The notes beneath the pieces were generated by a model. The model was not told the DNA's origin, searched no databases, and was given only the letters and a program-made list of their open reading frames with translations. Both the position numbers and the translations under genes were made by a program. From an uncultured Flavonifractor sp. (lineage in GTDB: Bacteria; Bacillota; Clostridia; Oscillospirales; Oscillospiraceae): a stretch of DNA of 48,152 nucleotides. The stretch is from NCBI GenBank assembly GCA_947346365.1, contig CANAAV010000020.1:1-48152 (forward strand), in the 5' to 3' direction. Each line of letters starts with the position of its first letter. The first letter of the stretch is position 1. This document shows, in pieces, positions 40,847 through 48,152 of the stretch.

Positions 40847-41429
40847 CCAGATCCATCTGCCGGAGGAGCGCGCCGCCGTTGTGCGCAAGGCCCTGGCCTC
40901 CCGGTGCTCCCAAACAGAACAGGAGGTCATTCCCATGAAACATTTCAAACGCCTGCCCCGGCCTGTCACGGCCGCTGCCGCCCTCATTTTGGTATTCGCT
41001 CTGTCCGCCACCGCCTTCGCCTATGGACAGCGCTTTTACAGCTTTATGAGCGGAGGCTCTGTCCAGGACATTACGGACGAAAACGGCCAGGTCATCGGCG
41101 TTCAGGGATCCGTAGACCCAGATCTGGCCGTCCCCCCGGTGGAGCTGCGGGACGATGGGCGGCTCTATCTGACCGCCAATGGAGAAAACGCCGACATCAC
41201 CGGCCTATGCTCCGATGAGACGCCGTATATCTATGAGTGCACCGGCTCTGACGGCCTGCGCCACACCTTTATCATCGGCGGGGAGCCGGACGCCGTCGGC
41301 TGGGCTGAGTTCATCTGGGACGAGGACGGCCTGCCCACCGCCGGCACCTCCCAGTTCGCCACCCCGGAGGGCCGGGACGGCGCCCCTTGGTTCGACGCGG
41401 CGATGGAACAGCTGAATCTGCCCTGGTAA
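40818..41429 (+). CDS. single-pass membrane protein, probable anti-sigma partner
   Basis: The 203-residue protein has a cytoplasmic N-terminal part of about 45 residues, one membrane helix (VTAAAALILVFALSATAFAYG, residues about 49-69) and an extracellular domain of acidic and Gly-rich character (DITDENGQVIGVQGSVD). No zinc-binding HxxxCxxC motif was found, so it is not a classical ZAS anti-sigma factor. Context (overlap with the ECF sigma gene) and layout favour a sigma-regulating or sensor protein; this is inference. The start codon lies inside the sigma gene. Confidence 0.75.
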   Translation: MDRLYQRTFDQIHLPEERAAVVRKALASRCSQTEQEVIPMKHFKRLPRPVTAAAALILVFALSATAFAYGQRFYSFMSGGSVQDITDENGQVIGVQGSVDPDLAVPPVELRDDGRLYLTANGENADITGLCSDETPYIYECTGSDGLRHTFIIGGEPDAVGWAEFIWDEDGLPTAGTSQFATPEGRDGAPWFDAAMEQLNLPW

Positions 41430-41446
41430 ACCGCCGTCCGCCATGC

Positions 41447-41486
41447 AAAAAGCCCCGCGGGAGCGCATCGCTTCCGCGGGGCTTTT
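41447..41486. terminator. bidirectional terminator
   Basis: AAAAAGCCCCGCGG (41447-41460) pairs with CCGCGGGGCTTTT, extended inward by GAGCG/CGCTT. It serves the anti-sigma gene and the facing DUF975 gene. Confidence 0.85.
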
Positions 41487-41490
41487 CTGA

Positions 41491-42372
41491 TCAAAACGAG
41501 CCGCCCGGATTCTGAGGTCCGGAGCCGTAGTTTCCCTGATAGCCTCCCGGCTGTCCGGGATTGGGCGCGTCTGTACGGGGTCCGAAGGAGCCGTGCACCA
41601 CGTGGTCATAGAAATTGGCCTCCGCCGCGGACATGTAGGGGGACAGCCACAGGGAGAGGATGCCTAGCGTAAAGGGCGCCAGCAGCATCCAGCCCAGGAA
41701 GGACAGATCCAACATGAAAAGCGCGCCCTTCCAGCCCTTCATAGCCTGCTTGCTGTGGCGTATGGCCTCCATAGCGCCCATCTCCGGGTTATCCAGCAGG
41801 AAATAATAGGCCAGCTGATAGCGCAGGCCCGCAACCACCGCGCACACTACCGCAAACACCAGCAGCAGCATGGCCAGAGCCAGCAGCCCCTCGCTCTCCA
41901 TTACAACCGCCAAAATCAACGCAACCATATAAGGAATCATGCCCAGCATCGTCCAAAGCCAGATAAGCACATAGGTCAGCACGCCTGCGGCCAGCACCCG
42001 CCCCACGCTGGAAAAGCCGTCCATCAGGTTGCGGTAGCCCGGCTGCTCTCCCCGGGCCAGCCGCAGGCCATAGGACTTATAGCCAAAGCCCATGATGCAG
42101 CCGTACAGGCTCAATACAATCTGGACGGCCGCAAACAGACCTGTCCGGGCAGGGGTAAACACATGCCGGACGATGGTGTCCCACTCATAATTCCCTACTA
42201 TCAGATATTGATAGGCCAGAGTAAAGGGGTCCGCCACAAAACGCGTGATCAGGGTCGTCAAACCCGCGGTGAGCAGCAGGTAAACCAGGCTCACCAGCAT
42301 GGGGTGGGGATAAGCCCCCCGTATGGCCTCCCGCGCTTTCCACTTGGCCTCCTGCCGGTTGAAAAAGCCCAT
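41491..42372 (-). CDS. DUF975 family integral membrane protein
   Basis: The 293-residue protein has about six membrane helices. The start RQEAKWKAREAIRGAYPHPMLVSLVYLLLTAG and the middle MGFGYKSYGLRLARGEQPGYRNLMDGF are the DUF975 signatures, as is EAIRHSKQAMKGWKGALFMLDLSFLGW. The C-terminal 35 residues are a Gly/Pro/Asn-rich tail (NPGQPGGYQGNYGSGPQNPGG). Function is unknown. It follows the two-component genes on the same strand by 47 nt and may be controlled with them. Confidence 0.9.
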   Translation of the reverse strand: MGFFNRQEAKWKAREAIRGAYPHPMLVSLVYLLLTAGLTTLITRFVADPFTLAYQYLIVGNYEWDTIVRHVFTPARTGLFAAVQIVLSLYGCIMGFGYKSYGLRLARGEQPGYRNLMDGFSSVGRVLAAGVLTYVLIWLWTMLGMIPYMVALILAVVMESEGLLALAMLLLVFAVVCAVVAGLRYQLAYYFLLDNPEMGAMEAIRHSKQAMKGWKGALFMLDLSFLGWMLLAPFTLGILSLWLSPYMSAAEANFYDHVVHGSFGPRTDAPNPGQPGGYQGNYGSGPQNPGGSF

Positions 42373-42419
42373 TGGAACATCCCTCGCAATCTCTTTTATG
42401 ATGGCCCTATTTTATCACA

Positions 42420-44090
42420 TCACCCTTGAGATTGCAAGACGGGCAAGCTCACCGTAAAGCGCACCCCTCCGGGGATATTCTCCCCGCTGCACCAGCCGCC
42501 GTGGGCCTGGGCCGCCGCCTTGACCAGGGCCAGCCCCAGTCCCGCGCCCCCCTGTTCCCGGCTGCGGGCGGGGTCGGCCTTGTAGAAGGGCTCCCACAGA
42601 TGGGGCAGCGCCTTGGCGGGAATGGGCGCCCCGTCGTTCTCCACCGTCAGGCGGGCCTGCTTCCCTTCCCGGACCAGGCTCACCCGCACCGCGCCCCCGG
42701 CCGAGCAGTACTTCAGGGCGTTGGCGCACAGCTCCTCTGCCATTCGCTCCAGCTGCGTCCGGTCTCCGGAGACCCAAACGGGGGCAAGCTTTTCCTCCAG
42801 CCGCACGCCCTTTGCCTGCGCGGCGGGCTCCAGCCGCCGGAGCACCGCCCCCACCGGCTCCTCCAGACAAATCTCCTCCCGGCCCAGCGCCACCCCCGCC
42901 TCCAGCCGGGACAGATCCAGCAGACCGTCCACCTGCGCCGCCATGCGGTCGCTCTCGTCCAGCATGATCTCCAGATACTCGTCCCGCTTCTCCGGCGCGA
43001 TCTCCTCCCGCAGGGCCTCCGCGTGGGTGCGCAGCACCGCCAGAGGGGTCTTGAGCTCATGGGCGGCGGCGCGGGTAAACTGCCGCTCCCGCCGGACCGA
43101 CTTTGCCTGAATATGGGCGGTAAACACCGCCAGAGCCGCCGCTGTCAGGAGGGTCAGCCCTCCCGCCAGCCCCAGCCCGAAGAAGGGATAGCGGGGGTCC
43201 ACCTCATAGCTGTAAGCAATGCTGGGGGAATCCCAATACCGGACGGTATTTCCTCCTCCGGCAGGGTACATGGTAACCCCGTACTGCTCCCCTTCCAGCT
43301 CCTCATCGCCCCTCTGCCTCCGGACGGCCTCCAACCGCTTATCTACCTCTTCTGCCGCGTCCAGCCTCCCCTCCAGCCTTCGAAAAGTCTTCAGGCGTCC
43401 CTCCGGCGTGCCGGGCCCCACCAGGGCGCTGGAAAATTCCATGTAGCGGGCCTGAACCGTCGCGGACAGCCAGGGCCGCTCCATCCGCTCCGACGGCAGA
43501 TCCAGCAGGGTAAATTCCCCCTCCTCCAGGTGAAAGACAATCCGCTGGGGAATCAGAAACGTACCGTCCTTCTCCCCGGTGATCTCCACCCAGCTCTCCT
43601 GCTCCTCTCCCGCGAAAAAGTGCATCAGGTCCTCCCGTTCCCGGAGATTGTGGGCCAGCTCCAGCTGTTCTTCATCGCTCAGCACCCCGTCAAACAGCAG
43701 GTAGAGGAGATCCGGCCCGGTGATGACGACCTTGCTCCCGCCCTCCCGAACGGTAACGCGGGAGGCAAAGCCCACCAGCAGCTGGCTGCGCCCCGGCGCC
43801 GTCTCGTCCAGTCCGGTCCCACCGTAGCAGCGCAGGACCATTTGTCCCCCATAGCGCTCCAGCAGCTCTTCGGCATACTCGCTCAAAGCAACATTGTTCT
43901 CCTGCGTCTGTGAAACCGACTGCACCATCCTTCTGACACCGGTCTGCACGCCCCCAACTCTCCGGCTGATGTCCTCTTGTCCCCAGCGGTAGTTGTTGTA
44001 GACCAGCGTGCCCATCATCACTCCCCACAGCAGCAGGAACACCGGCAAGGTCCGCCCCAAAAACCGCCCAAACAGCCATTTATCTTTCAT
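42420..44090 (-). CDS. sensor histidine kinase
   Basis: The 556-residue membrane kinase has helix 1 at about 12-30, a large extracytoplasmic region (about 31-300), helix 2 near 305-325 (LGLAGGLTLLTAAALAVF), and HisKA with the phospho-His in AAAHELKTPLAVLRTHAEAL near residue 345. The ATPase domain has AEELCANALKYCS (N box), LTVENDGAPIP and GGAGLGLALVKAAAQAHGG. Its start overlaps the regulator gene by 1 nt (TAATG), so the two are coupled and form a pair. The signal is unknown. Confidence 0.93.
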   Translation of the reverse strand: MKDKWLFGRFLGRTLPVFLLLWGVMMGTLVYNNYRWGQEDISRRVGGVQTGVRRMVQSVSQTQENNVALSEYAEELLERYGGQMVLRCYGGTGLDETAPGRSQLLVGFASRVTVREGGSKVVITGPDLLYLLFDGVLSDEEQLELAHNLREREDLMHFFAGEEQESWVEITGEKDGTFLIPQRIVFHLEEGEFTLLDLPSERMERPWLSATVQARYMEFSSALVGPGTPEGRLKTFRRLEGRLDAAEEVDKRLEAVRRQRGDEELEGEQYGVTMYPAGGGNTVRYWDSPSIAYSYEVDPRYPFFGLGLAGGLTLLTAAALAVFTAHIQAKSVRRERQFTRAAAHELKTPLAVLRTHAEALREEIAPEKRDEYLEIMLDESDRMAAQVDGLLDLSRLEAGVALGREEICLEEPVGAVLRRLEPAAQAKGVRLEEKLAPVWVSGDRTQLERMAEELCANALKYCSAGGAVRVSLVREGKQARLTVENDGAPIPAKALPHLWEPFYKADPARSREQGGAGLGLALVKAAAQAHGGWCSGENIPGGVRFTVSLPVLQSQG

Positions 44091-44764
44091 TACGATCCCT
44101 CCTCCATTCGGTAGCCCGCCTTAAACACCGTCTTAATCTGCCGTCCGGCGCTCCCCAGGGCACAGCGGAGGTTTTTGACCTGCACATCTACCGCCCGCTC
44201 GCCCCCCTCGAAGTCGATGCCCCACACCTTGTCCAGCAGCTCCCCCCGACTGAGCACCCTTCCCCGGTTGCGCAGCAGGCATTCCAACAGCTGGTATTCC
44301 CTGGGGGACAGGAAGATTTCCCGCCCGTCCACCCGGCACTCCCGCCGGGTCAGATCCAGGGACACCGCTCCGCAGGACAGGGCCGCTCCGCCACTGCTCC
44401 CCCGGCTGCGGCGGACAAGGGCCAGGGTCTTGGCGTAAAGCACCGCCAGGGAATATGGCTTTGTAATATAGTCATCCGCCCCCAGAGCATACCCCCGCAG
44501 GGCATCCTCCTCCCCACCCAGGGCGGTGAGGAACAGGATGGGCGTCTGGCTGTGTTCCCGCACCGCCCTGCACACGGCAAACCCGTCCAGCCGCGGCATG
44601 AGCACATCCAGCAGAATGGCGTCATAGTCGTGGTCCCGCAGCAGGTCCAGGGCCTCCGTCCCGTCTCTGGCCAGGTCGCACTCCACTCCGTGGGCTGTAA
44701 AATAGTCCCGCACTACATCCCGCAGGCGCTGCTCATCCTCTACCATCAGAATATGGGCTTGCAT
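44090..44764 (-). CDS. OmpR-family response regulator
   Basis: The 224-residue regulator has a receiver domain (HILMVEDEQRLRDV; acceptor Asp in AILLDVLMPRLDG near residue 50; TALGG; lysine in DYITKPYS) and a C-terminal winged helix (LSPREYQLLECLLRNRGRVLSRGELLDKVWG, then ERAVDVQVKNLRCALG). The ATG at 44764 is preferred over the open frame upstream because GAGGAGGGG lies just before it. It is coupled to the sensor kinase gene by a 1-nt overlap. A direct target could be the DUF975 gene downstream. Confidence 0.95.
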   Translation of the reverse strand: MQAHILMVEDEQRLRDVVRDYFTAHGVECDLARDGTEALDLLRDHDYDAILLDVLMPRLDGFAVCRAVREHSQTPILFLTALGGEEDALRGYALGADDYITKPYSLAVLYAKTLALVRRSRGSSGGAALSCGAVSLDLTRRECRVDGREIFLSPREYQLLECLLRNRGRVLSRGELLDKVWGIDFEGGERAVDVQVKNLRCALGSAGRQIKTVFKAGYRMEEGS

Positions 44765-44805
44765 GGGCGTCCCCTCCTCTCTACGGTCATAGTATATCAC
44801 AAACT

Positions 44806-45566
44806 TATGTCCGAGTTGTGTACCACTCGTTGATGATGTTTGAGAATATCCACAAAGCGATTATTGACAGGAAGACGTAGGAAATCGTACAGAAAAATCG
44901 GGAGCAGCGCCGCCGTCCAGCCAAAAAGAACAGGAGAGTTACACTTGTGCGAATTACCGCTCCAGAAAACAATGCACCGCCCATTATATCAGGGCCGTGG
45001 TACCGGAAGAGCTTGCACTTCAGAACCTGCAGCGTGTTGTGACCTACGCCCAGGATGGCGAGGACGAGTTTGTACGGCGCGTCATGGAAAATAAGACGGC
45101 GGCACAGCGTACCGAGCAGGAGCGGGCCAAGCGCAAGCTGGAAAAGCAGGAGCGGCGCATCAGCGAGCTTGACCGCATTATTCAACAGCTTTATGAAGAT
45201 CGTGTAGCGGGGGCGTTGAGCGTAGAGCGGTTTACCCGGTTGTCTGAGGGCTACGAAAAGGAACAGGCGGATCTGAAACAGTCCGCAGAGGAATTGCGAG
45301 GTGCTGTAGCCGAGACGGAAGCCCAGGCTGTCAATGTCCAGAATTTTCTGAAGATTGTAAAGAAGTACACCGAACCCACGGAGCTGACTCCGGCCCTTTT
45401 GCGTGAGTTTGTGGAAAAGGTAGTTGTTCACGCCCCGGATAAATCCAGCGGCCATCGCACCCAGCGCATTGACGTATACTACAACTTTATTGGGCAGGTT
45501 GATTTTTCCCCGGAATTTAGCCGATGCAGCAGTCAAAACCTCCGGCTAAGCCGGAGGCATGAGTAA
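44806..45566 (+). pseudogene. decayed large serine recombinase (C-terminal half)
   Basis: Two frames carry pieces of one gene. First, from about 44806, HSLMMFENIHKAIIDRKT, the usual recombinase-domain end. After a frameshift near 44880, EIVQKNREQRRRPAKKN follows, then most of the zinc ribbon is missing, and YTCANYRSRKQCTAHYIR (about 44940) leads to the coiled coil (residues AQRTEQERAKRKLEKQERR) and the C-terminal EFVEKVVVHAPDKS...DVYYNFIGQVDF. The catalytic serine domain is absent. The chain ends against the IS200 element. It was once the integrase of a Tn4451/ICE-type element. Confidence 0.85.
45539..45557. repeat. hairpin at the IS200 right end
   Basis: CCTCCGGC, TAA, GCCGGAGG: an 8-bp perfect stem. 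IS200/IS605 elements have subterminal hairpins recognised by the Y1 transposase. This one marks the likely right end, just where the recombinase remnant stops. Confidence 0.65.
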
Positions 45567-45635
45567 GCCCTAGAAGGGCATAATACGGACGAAGCCCTTT
45601 AAGGGGCCCCGAAAGGTTTGCCAACTGCATTTCTT

Positions 45636-46139
45636 TCACGGGCCACCCCTTAAGGGGTTTTTCTTACGCTTTCTTGTTCTCGCGACCCGTAAACGGGTCC
45701 ACAACTCCTTCAGCCCTAGCTGCTCTTCCAGTTGATCCGACTCAAGCTGATTCCGGATATATTCCGCTATCTGCTTTTTATTCCTCCCTGCTGTATCCAC
45801 ATAATATCCTCTTACCCAGAAATGCCGGTTTCCGTACTTATACTTTAAATTTGCATCACGGTCGAATATCATCAAGCTGCTCTTTCCCTTCAAATATCCC
45901 ATAATCTGAGATACACTATACTCCGGCAGTATACTCACCAGCATATGAATGTGGTCTGGACATGCTTTTGCTTCTATAATTTCTACGCCTTTCTGCTGGC
46001 ACAATTTTCGCAGAATTACTCCTATATCCTGCTTGATCTGCCCATATATCTCCATCCTGCGATATTGGGGTGCAAATACGACGGGGTATTGACATCTCCA
46101 GCTAGTATGTTCTAAACTACTTATGTCTTTGTCTTTCAC
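45636..46139 (-). CDS. tnpA: IS200-type Y1 (HUH) transposase
   Basis: The 167-residue enzyme cuts and joins single-stranded DNA ends. WRCQYPVVFAPQYRRMEIYG opens the fold, the HUH metal site is PDHIHMLVSI near residue 60, and the catalytic tyrosine lies in RGYYVDTAGRNKKQIAEYI near 130. Length is normal for IS200 TnpA, with a basic C-terminal tail. GTG at 46139 is chosen because GGGAGG lies upstream and the family starts near here. It appears intact, so the copy may be active. Confidence 0.9.
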   Translation of the reverse strand: MKDKDISSLEHTSWRCQYPVVFAPQYRRMEIYGQIKQDIGVILRKLCQQKGVEIIEAKACPDHIHMLVSILPEYSVSQIMGYLKGKSSLMIFDRDANLKYKYGNRHFWVRGYYVDTAGRNKKQIAEYIRNQLESDQLEEQLGLKELWTRLRVARTRKRKKNPLRGGP

Positions 46140-46500
46140 GATGAGGACCTCCCTGTTTTGTATTTGTGTGGGCGGCAAACCACTTTTACTTTAACAGGGA
46201 ATCTTTTCCTTTTCTACTCGCTATACGCTATTTTTTACCCCCGGCAAAACCGGGGGCTGCCTTTGGTACTACCAAGACGACAACCGCATGACGCTACAGC
46301 ATCATGCGGTTGCGCTCCCAGTAGGGAAGACTTCTTTATGCGTATTGCCCATACAATCCTGATTCATTTTCACACTACGCAGCCTGCACAACCTGCGGCC
46401 ATTGCTGCTGAACACGCCTCTTCTCCATCTAAATCAATGCAGGGTCTAACGAAATCATTCACTTCGTTTTATTCAAAACATCCCATTGAATCGAGATTTT

Positions 46501-46933
46501 TTAAATCACATAGTCATTGCCGCCAGTCTCCCGCCGCATCAAATCCGCCAGCGTCACATGGCCCAGATAATCGTGAATGACCTGGTTAAGCCCTCGCCAC
46601 ATAGGCAGGGTACGGCACTCCGCCGCCCTGGGGCAGACCGGAGCGCCCCGCTCCAGACAGGCCACCGGCGTCAGGGCCTCCTCCGTTAAACGCAGAATCT
46701 CTTCCACCGGATACGCCTCGGGGGGTCTGGTCAGCCGGTAGCCGCCGCCCTTGCCCCGCAGGCCCCTTAGCAGCCCATCTCTGACCAGCAGCTTAACGAT
46801 GCCTTCCAAAATACTTTTCCGAAATATCCTGCCGCTGAGCAATTTCTTTTAATGGGATATAGCCTCCCGTCTGGTGCTCCGCGAGATCGACCATGACCCG
46901 CAGCGCATAGCGGCCCTTTGATGAAACCAGCAT
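46501..46933 (-). pseudogene. Rrf2-family regulator (CymR/IscR type) split by a frameshift
   Basis: Frame one starts at ATG 46933: MLVSSKGRYALRVMVDLAEH, then PLKEIAQRQDISEKY. Here a run of four T (minus strand; 46808-46811) shifts the frame, and the rest continues as LEGIVKLLVRDGLLRGLRGKGGGYRLTRPPE to TLADLMRRETGGNDYVI at 46501. Removing one T would restore a normal protein of about 144 residues. The sensing cysteines remain (VACLERGAPVCPRAAECRTL). Rrf2 proteins next to cysK repress cysteine synthesis genes (CymR). Either the gene is recently inactivated or the base is a sequencing error. Confidence 0.85.
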
Positions 46934-46963
46934 AGCCTGTCTCCTATTTTCCCTATTTTTTTA

Positions 46964-46992
46964 ATATTACAGTTTAACCGATAGGAAATCAA
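46964..46992 (-). promoter_or_regulatory. sigma-A promoter of the Rrf2 gene
   Basis: Minus strand TTGATT (46987-46992), 17 nt, TAATAT (46964-46969). It carries GATAGGAAAT on the plus strand (46980-46989), a sequence also seen as ATAGGAAT in the cysK promoter. Confidence 0.65.
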
Positions 46993-47025
46993 TATCCCCA
47001 GCCAAAAAAGCTTGCCAGCTTTTTC

Positions 47026-47054
47026 TTGACATACGGCCCGCTTTGATTTATAAT
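47026..47054 (+). promoter_or_regulatory. consensus sigma-A promoter of cysK
   Basis: TTGACA (47026-47031), 17 nt, TATAAT (47049-47054): a perfect match. About 90 nt upstream of the start codon. Confidence 0.9.
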
Positions 47055-47086
47055 TCCTATATACCTAGTTTATAAATCGGTAATTA
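47053..47086. promoter_or_regulatory. candidate Rrf2/CymR operator at cysK
   Basis: ATTCCTATATACC followed by TATAAATCGGTAATT covers the start point. The complement reads AT-rich with ATAGGAAT, resembling the AYWGGAAT end of the CymR box known from Bacillus. Match is partial. Confidence 0.45.
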
Positions 47087-47142
47087 CACAGATGGTTCTA
47101 TTTCCGATTCCCGCAGCTTATTTGAAAAAGGAGCGGCAAGAT

Positions 47143-48075
47143 ATGGGTAAAATTTACACCTCTGCCGATCAGCTGATCGGCGGCACTCCTCTGCTGGAGC
47201 TGGTCCACATTGAACGCGAGGAGGGTCTCCAGGCCCGCATCCTGGGCAAGCTGGAATATTTAAATCCCGCCGGCTCAGTCAAAGACCGCATCGCTAAGGC
47301 TATGATCGACAGCGCACAGGCCAGCGGCAGGCTCAAGCCCGGCTCTGTTATCATTGAGCCCACCTCCGGCAATACCGGTATCGGTCTGGCGGCGGTGGCC
47401 GCCGCCAGAGGCTACCGCATCATTATCGTCATGCCTGAAACCATGAGCATAGAGCGGCGGCAGCTGATGCGCGCTTATGGCGCTGAATTGGTCCTTACCG
47501 ACGGCGCAAAGGGGATGACGGGCGCCATTGAGAAGGCCGATGAGCTGGCCCGGGCCCTGCCCGACAGCTTCATCCCCGGCCAGTTTGTCAATCCCGCCAA
47601 TCCCGCCGCCCATCAAGCCACCACCGGACCGGAAATTTGGGCAGATACTGACGGCAGGGTTGACATTTTTGTAGCGGGCGTCGGCACCGGCGGCACAATC
47701 ACCGGAGTGGGCGCATACCTCAAAAGCCAGAATCCAAACGTCAAAGTGGTAGCCGTAGAGCCCAAGGACTCCCCTGTACTCAGCCAGGGCCGTGCCGGCG
47801 GACATAAGATTCAGGGCATCGGCGCAGGCTTCCTGCCCCAGGTGCTGGACACCTCGGTCTATGACGAGGTAATCGCCGTGTCCAATGAGGACGCCTTCGC
47901 TTCCGGGAAACAGGTGGGCCGGTCTGAGGGCGTGCTGGTGGGCATCTCCTCCGGCGCGGCGGTGTGGGCGGCGGTCCAGCTGGCAAAGCGCCCGGAAAAC
48001 GCCGGCAAGACCATCGTCGCCCTGCTGCCTGATACGGGAGACCGCTATCTCTCCACTCCCCTATTCGCAGAATAA
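47143..48075 (+). CDS. cysK: cysteine synthase (O-acetylserine sulfhydrylase)
   Basis: The 310-residue PLP enzyme makes cysteine from O-acetylserine and sulfide. [30 protein letters not shown] (PLP lysine near residue 45), [12 protein letters not shown] near 70, [14 protein letters not shown] (phosphate loop near 180) and [12 protein letters not shown] near 265 are the full family set. The ATG at 47143 is preferred over the open frame from 47092, because AAAGGAGCGG lies upstream and the protein then has the standard start. It is divergent from the Rrf2 gene. The TAA stop opens a copy of the dispersed repeat. Confidence 0.97.
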   Translation: MGKIYTSADQLIGGTPLLELVHIEREEGLQARILGKLEYLNPAGSVKDRIAKAMIDSAQASGRLKPGSVIIEPTSGNTGIGLAAVAAARGYRIIIVMPETMSIERRQLMRAYGAELVLTDGAKGMTGAIEKADELARALPDSFIPGQFVNPANPAAHQATTGPEIWADTDGRVDIFVAGVGTGGTITGVGAYLKSQNPNVKVVAVEPKDSPVLSQGRAGGHKIQGIGAGFLPQVLDTSVYDEVIAVSNEDAFASGKQVGRSEGVLVGISSGAAVWAAVQLAKRPENAGKTIVALLPDTGDRYLSTPLFAE

Positions 48076-48152
48076 GCCTTGTTTGAAAAATGGGAATATG
48101 CCCAAGGGCGAGGGATTTTTTCGGCTGGCAAGGGGTTTTGACGCAGGAATCC
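48073..48152. repeat. dispersed repeat copy R6 (cut by window end)
   Basis: TAAGCCTTGTTTGAAAAATG begins with the cysK stop codon and continues with GGGAATATGCCCAAGGG, matching R1 at about 29 of 33 positions. GGCAAGGGGTTTTGACGC recalls the core of R2 and R3. It runs off the window. Confidence 0.7.

Larger units (their letters stand above)
45539..46320 (-). mobile_element. IS200/IS605-family insertion sequence (approximate ends)
   Basis: The element contains a Y1 transposase gene and hairpins on both sides: 45539-45557 on one side; CCCCCGG/CCGGGGG (46238-46256) and CAACCGCATGA/TCATGCGGTTG (46281-46291 with 46302-46312) on the other. No tnpB is present. The precise tips, lacking terminal inverted repeats as usual, cannot be set by eye. 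The stretch 46320-46500 shows no gene. Confidence 0.65.

Noticed and set aside
44805-45536. 243-codon minus-strand frame over the recombinase remnant
   Set aside because: The plus strand shows clear recombinase C-terminal motifs; the minus frame has none.
46158-46580. 140-codon plus-strand frame across the IS200 left end and Rrf2 gene
   Set aside because: It crosses hairpins and the antisense of Rrf2, and has no recognisable domain.
1-48152. CRISPR arrays, tRNA or rRNA genes
   Set aside because: No regularly spaced direct repeats and no tRNA or rRNA signatures were seen on either strand by eye.

Overview
The window looks like chromosomal DNA of a GC-rich, Gram-positive gut Clostridium of the Oscillospiraceae type (Intestinimonas/Flavonifractor/Lawsonibacter-like). 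This is inferred from gene content, not from a marker tree: lipoprotein solute-binding proteins with LxxC lipoboxes, strong AGGAGG-type ribosome sites, many TTGACA-17-TATAAT promoters, a DUF975 membrane protein, a FeoA-FeoB fusion with a Cys-rich partner, decayed large serine recombinases and a fructoselysine (Amadori product) catabolic locus. No rRNA, tRNA or CRISPR array was seen.

Layout. 0-0.5 kb: C-terminal end of a serine recombinase. 0.6-12.1 kb: housekeeping and signalling genes: rpsU, a membrane-anchored VOC protein, leuS, a secreted PepSY protein, queT-like/galU, then a three-gene phosphorelay operon (REC-HD-GYP-GGDEF protein, HPt protein, hybrid kinase with two receivers). 12.3-21.1 kb: fructoselysine locus on the minus strand (polyamine-type ABC importer potA-B-C-D homologues, deglycase frlB, epimerase frlC, kinase frlD), facing two tandem GntR/UTRA regulators across a shared promoter region. 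21.1-29.8 kb: dipeptide-type ABC importer, an M20 peptidase/amidohydrolase and an imidazolonepropionase-like amidohydrolase. All three transcription units carry the same 8-bp palindrome GGTATACC near their promoters.

30-36 kb: a small AT-rich DUF3139 gene, then a sigma-54 activator (PAS-AAA+-Fis) facing a textbook sigma-54 promoter. That promoter drives a VOC-like protein, a divergent beta-keto acid cleavage enzyme (BKACE, DUF849), a PQ-loop/SemiSWEET-like membrane protein and a canonical BKACE. This self-contained catabolic unit is the best candidate for an undescribed pathway. 36-42 kb: a truncated cca remnant, an HxlR regulator, FeoAB and its Cys-rich partner, a sirtuin, an ECF sigma factor with a putative anti-sigma partner, and a DUF975 protein. 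42.4-44.8 kb: an OmpR-type two-component system. 44.8-46.5 kb: a decayed serine recombinase followed by an IS200 element. 46.5-48.1 kb: a frameshifted Rrf2 regulator divergent from cysK.

Across the window runs a dispersed repeat family whose end, consensus near TAGGCCTTGTTTGAAAA, begins exactly at the stop codon of five unrelated genes (galU, frlB, the second GntR gene, the sirtuin gene and cysK). Two copies have inverted-repeat ends and look like MITEs. This is the most striking non-coding signal here.
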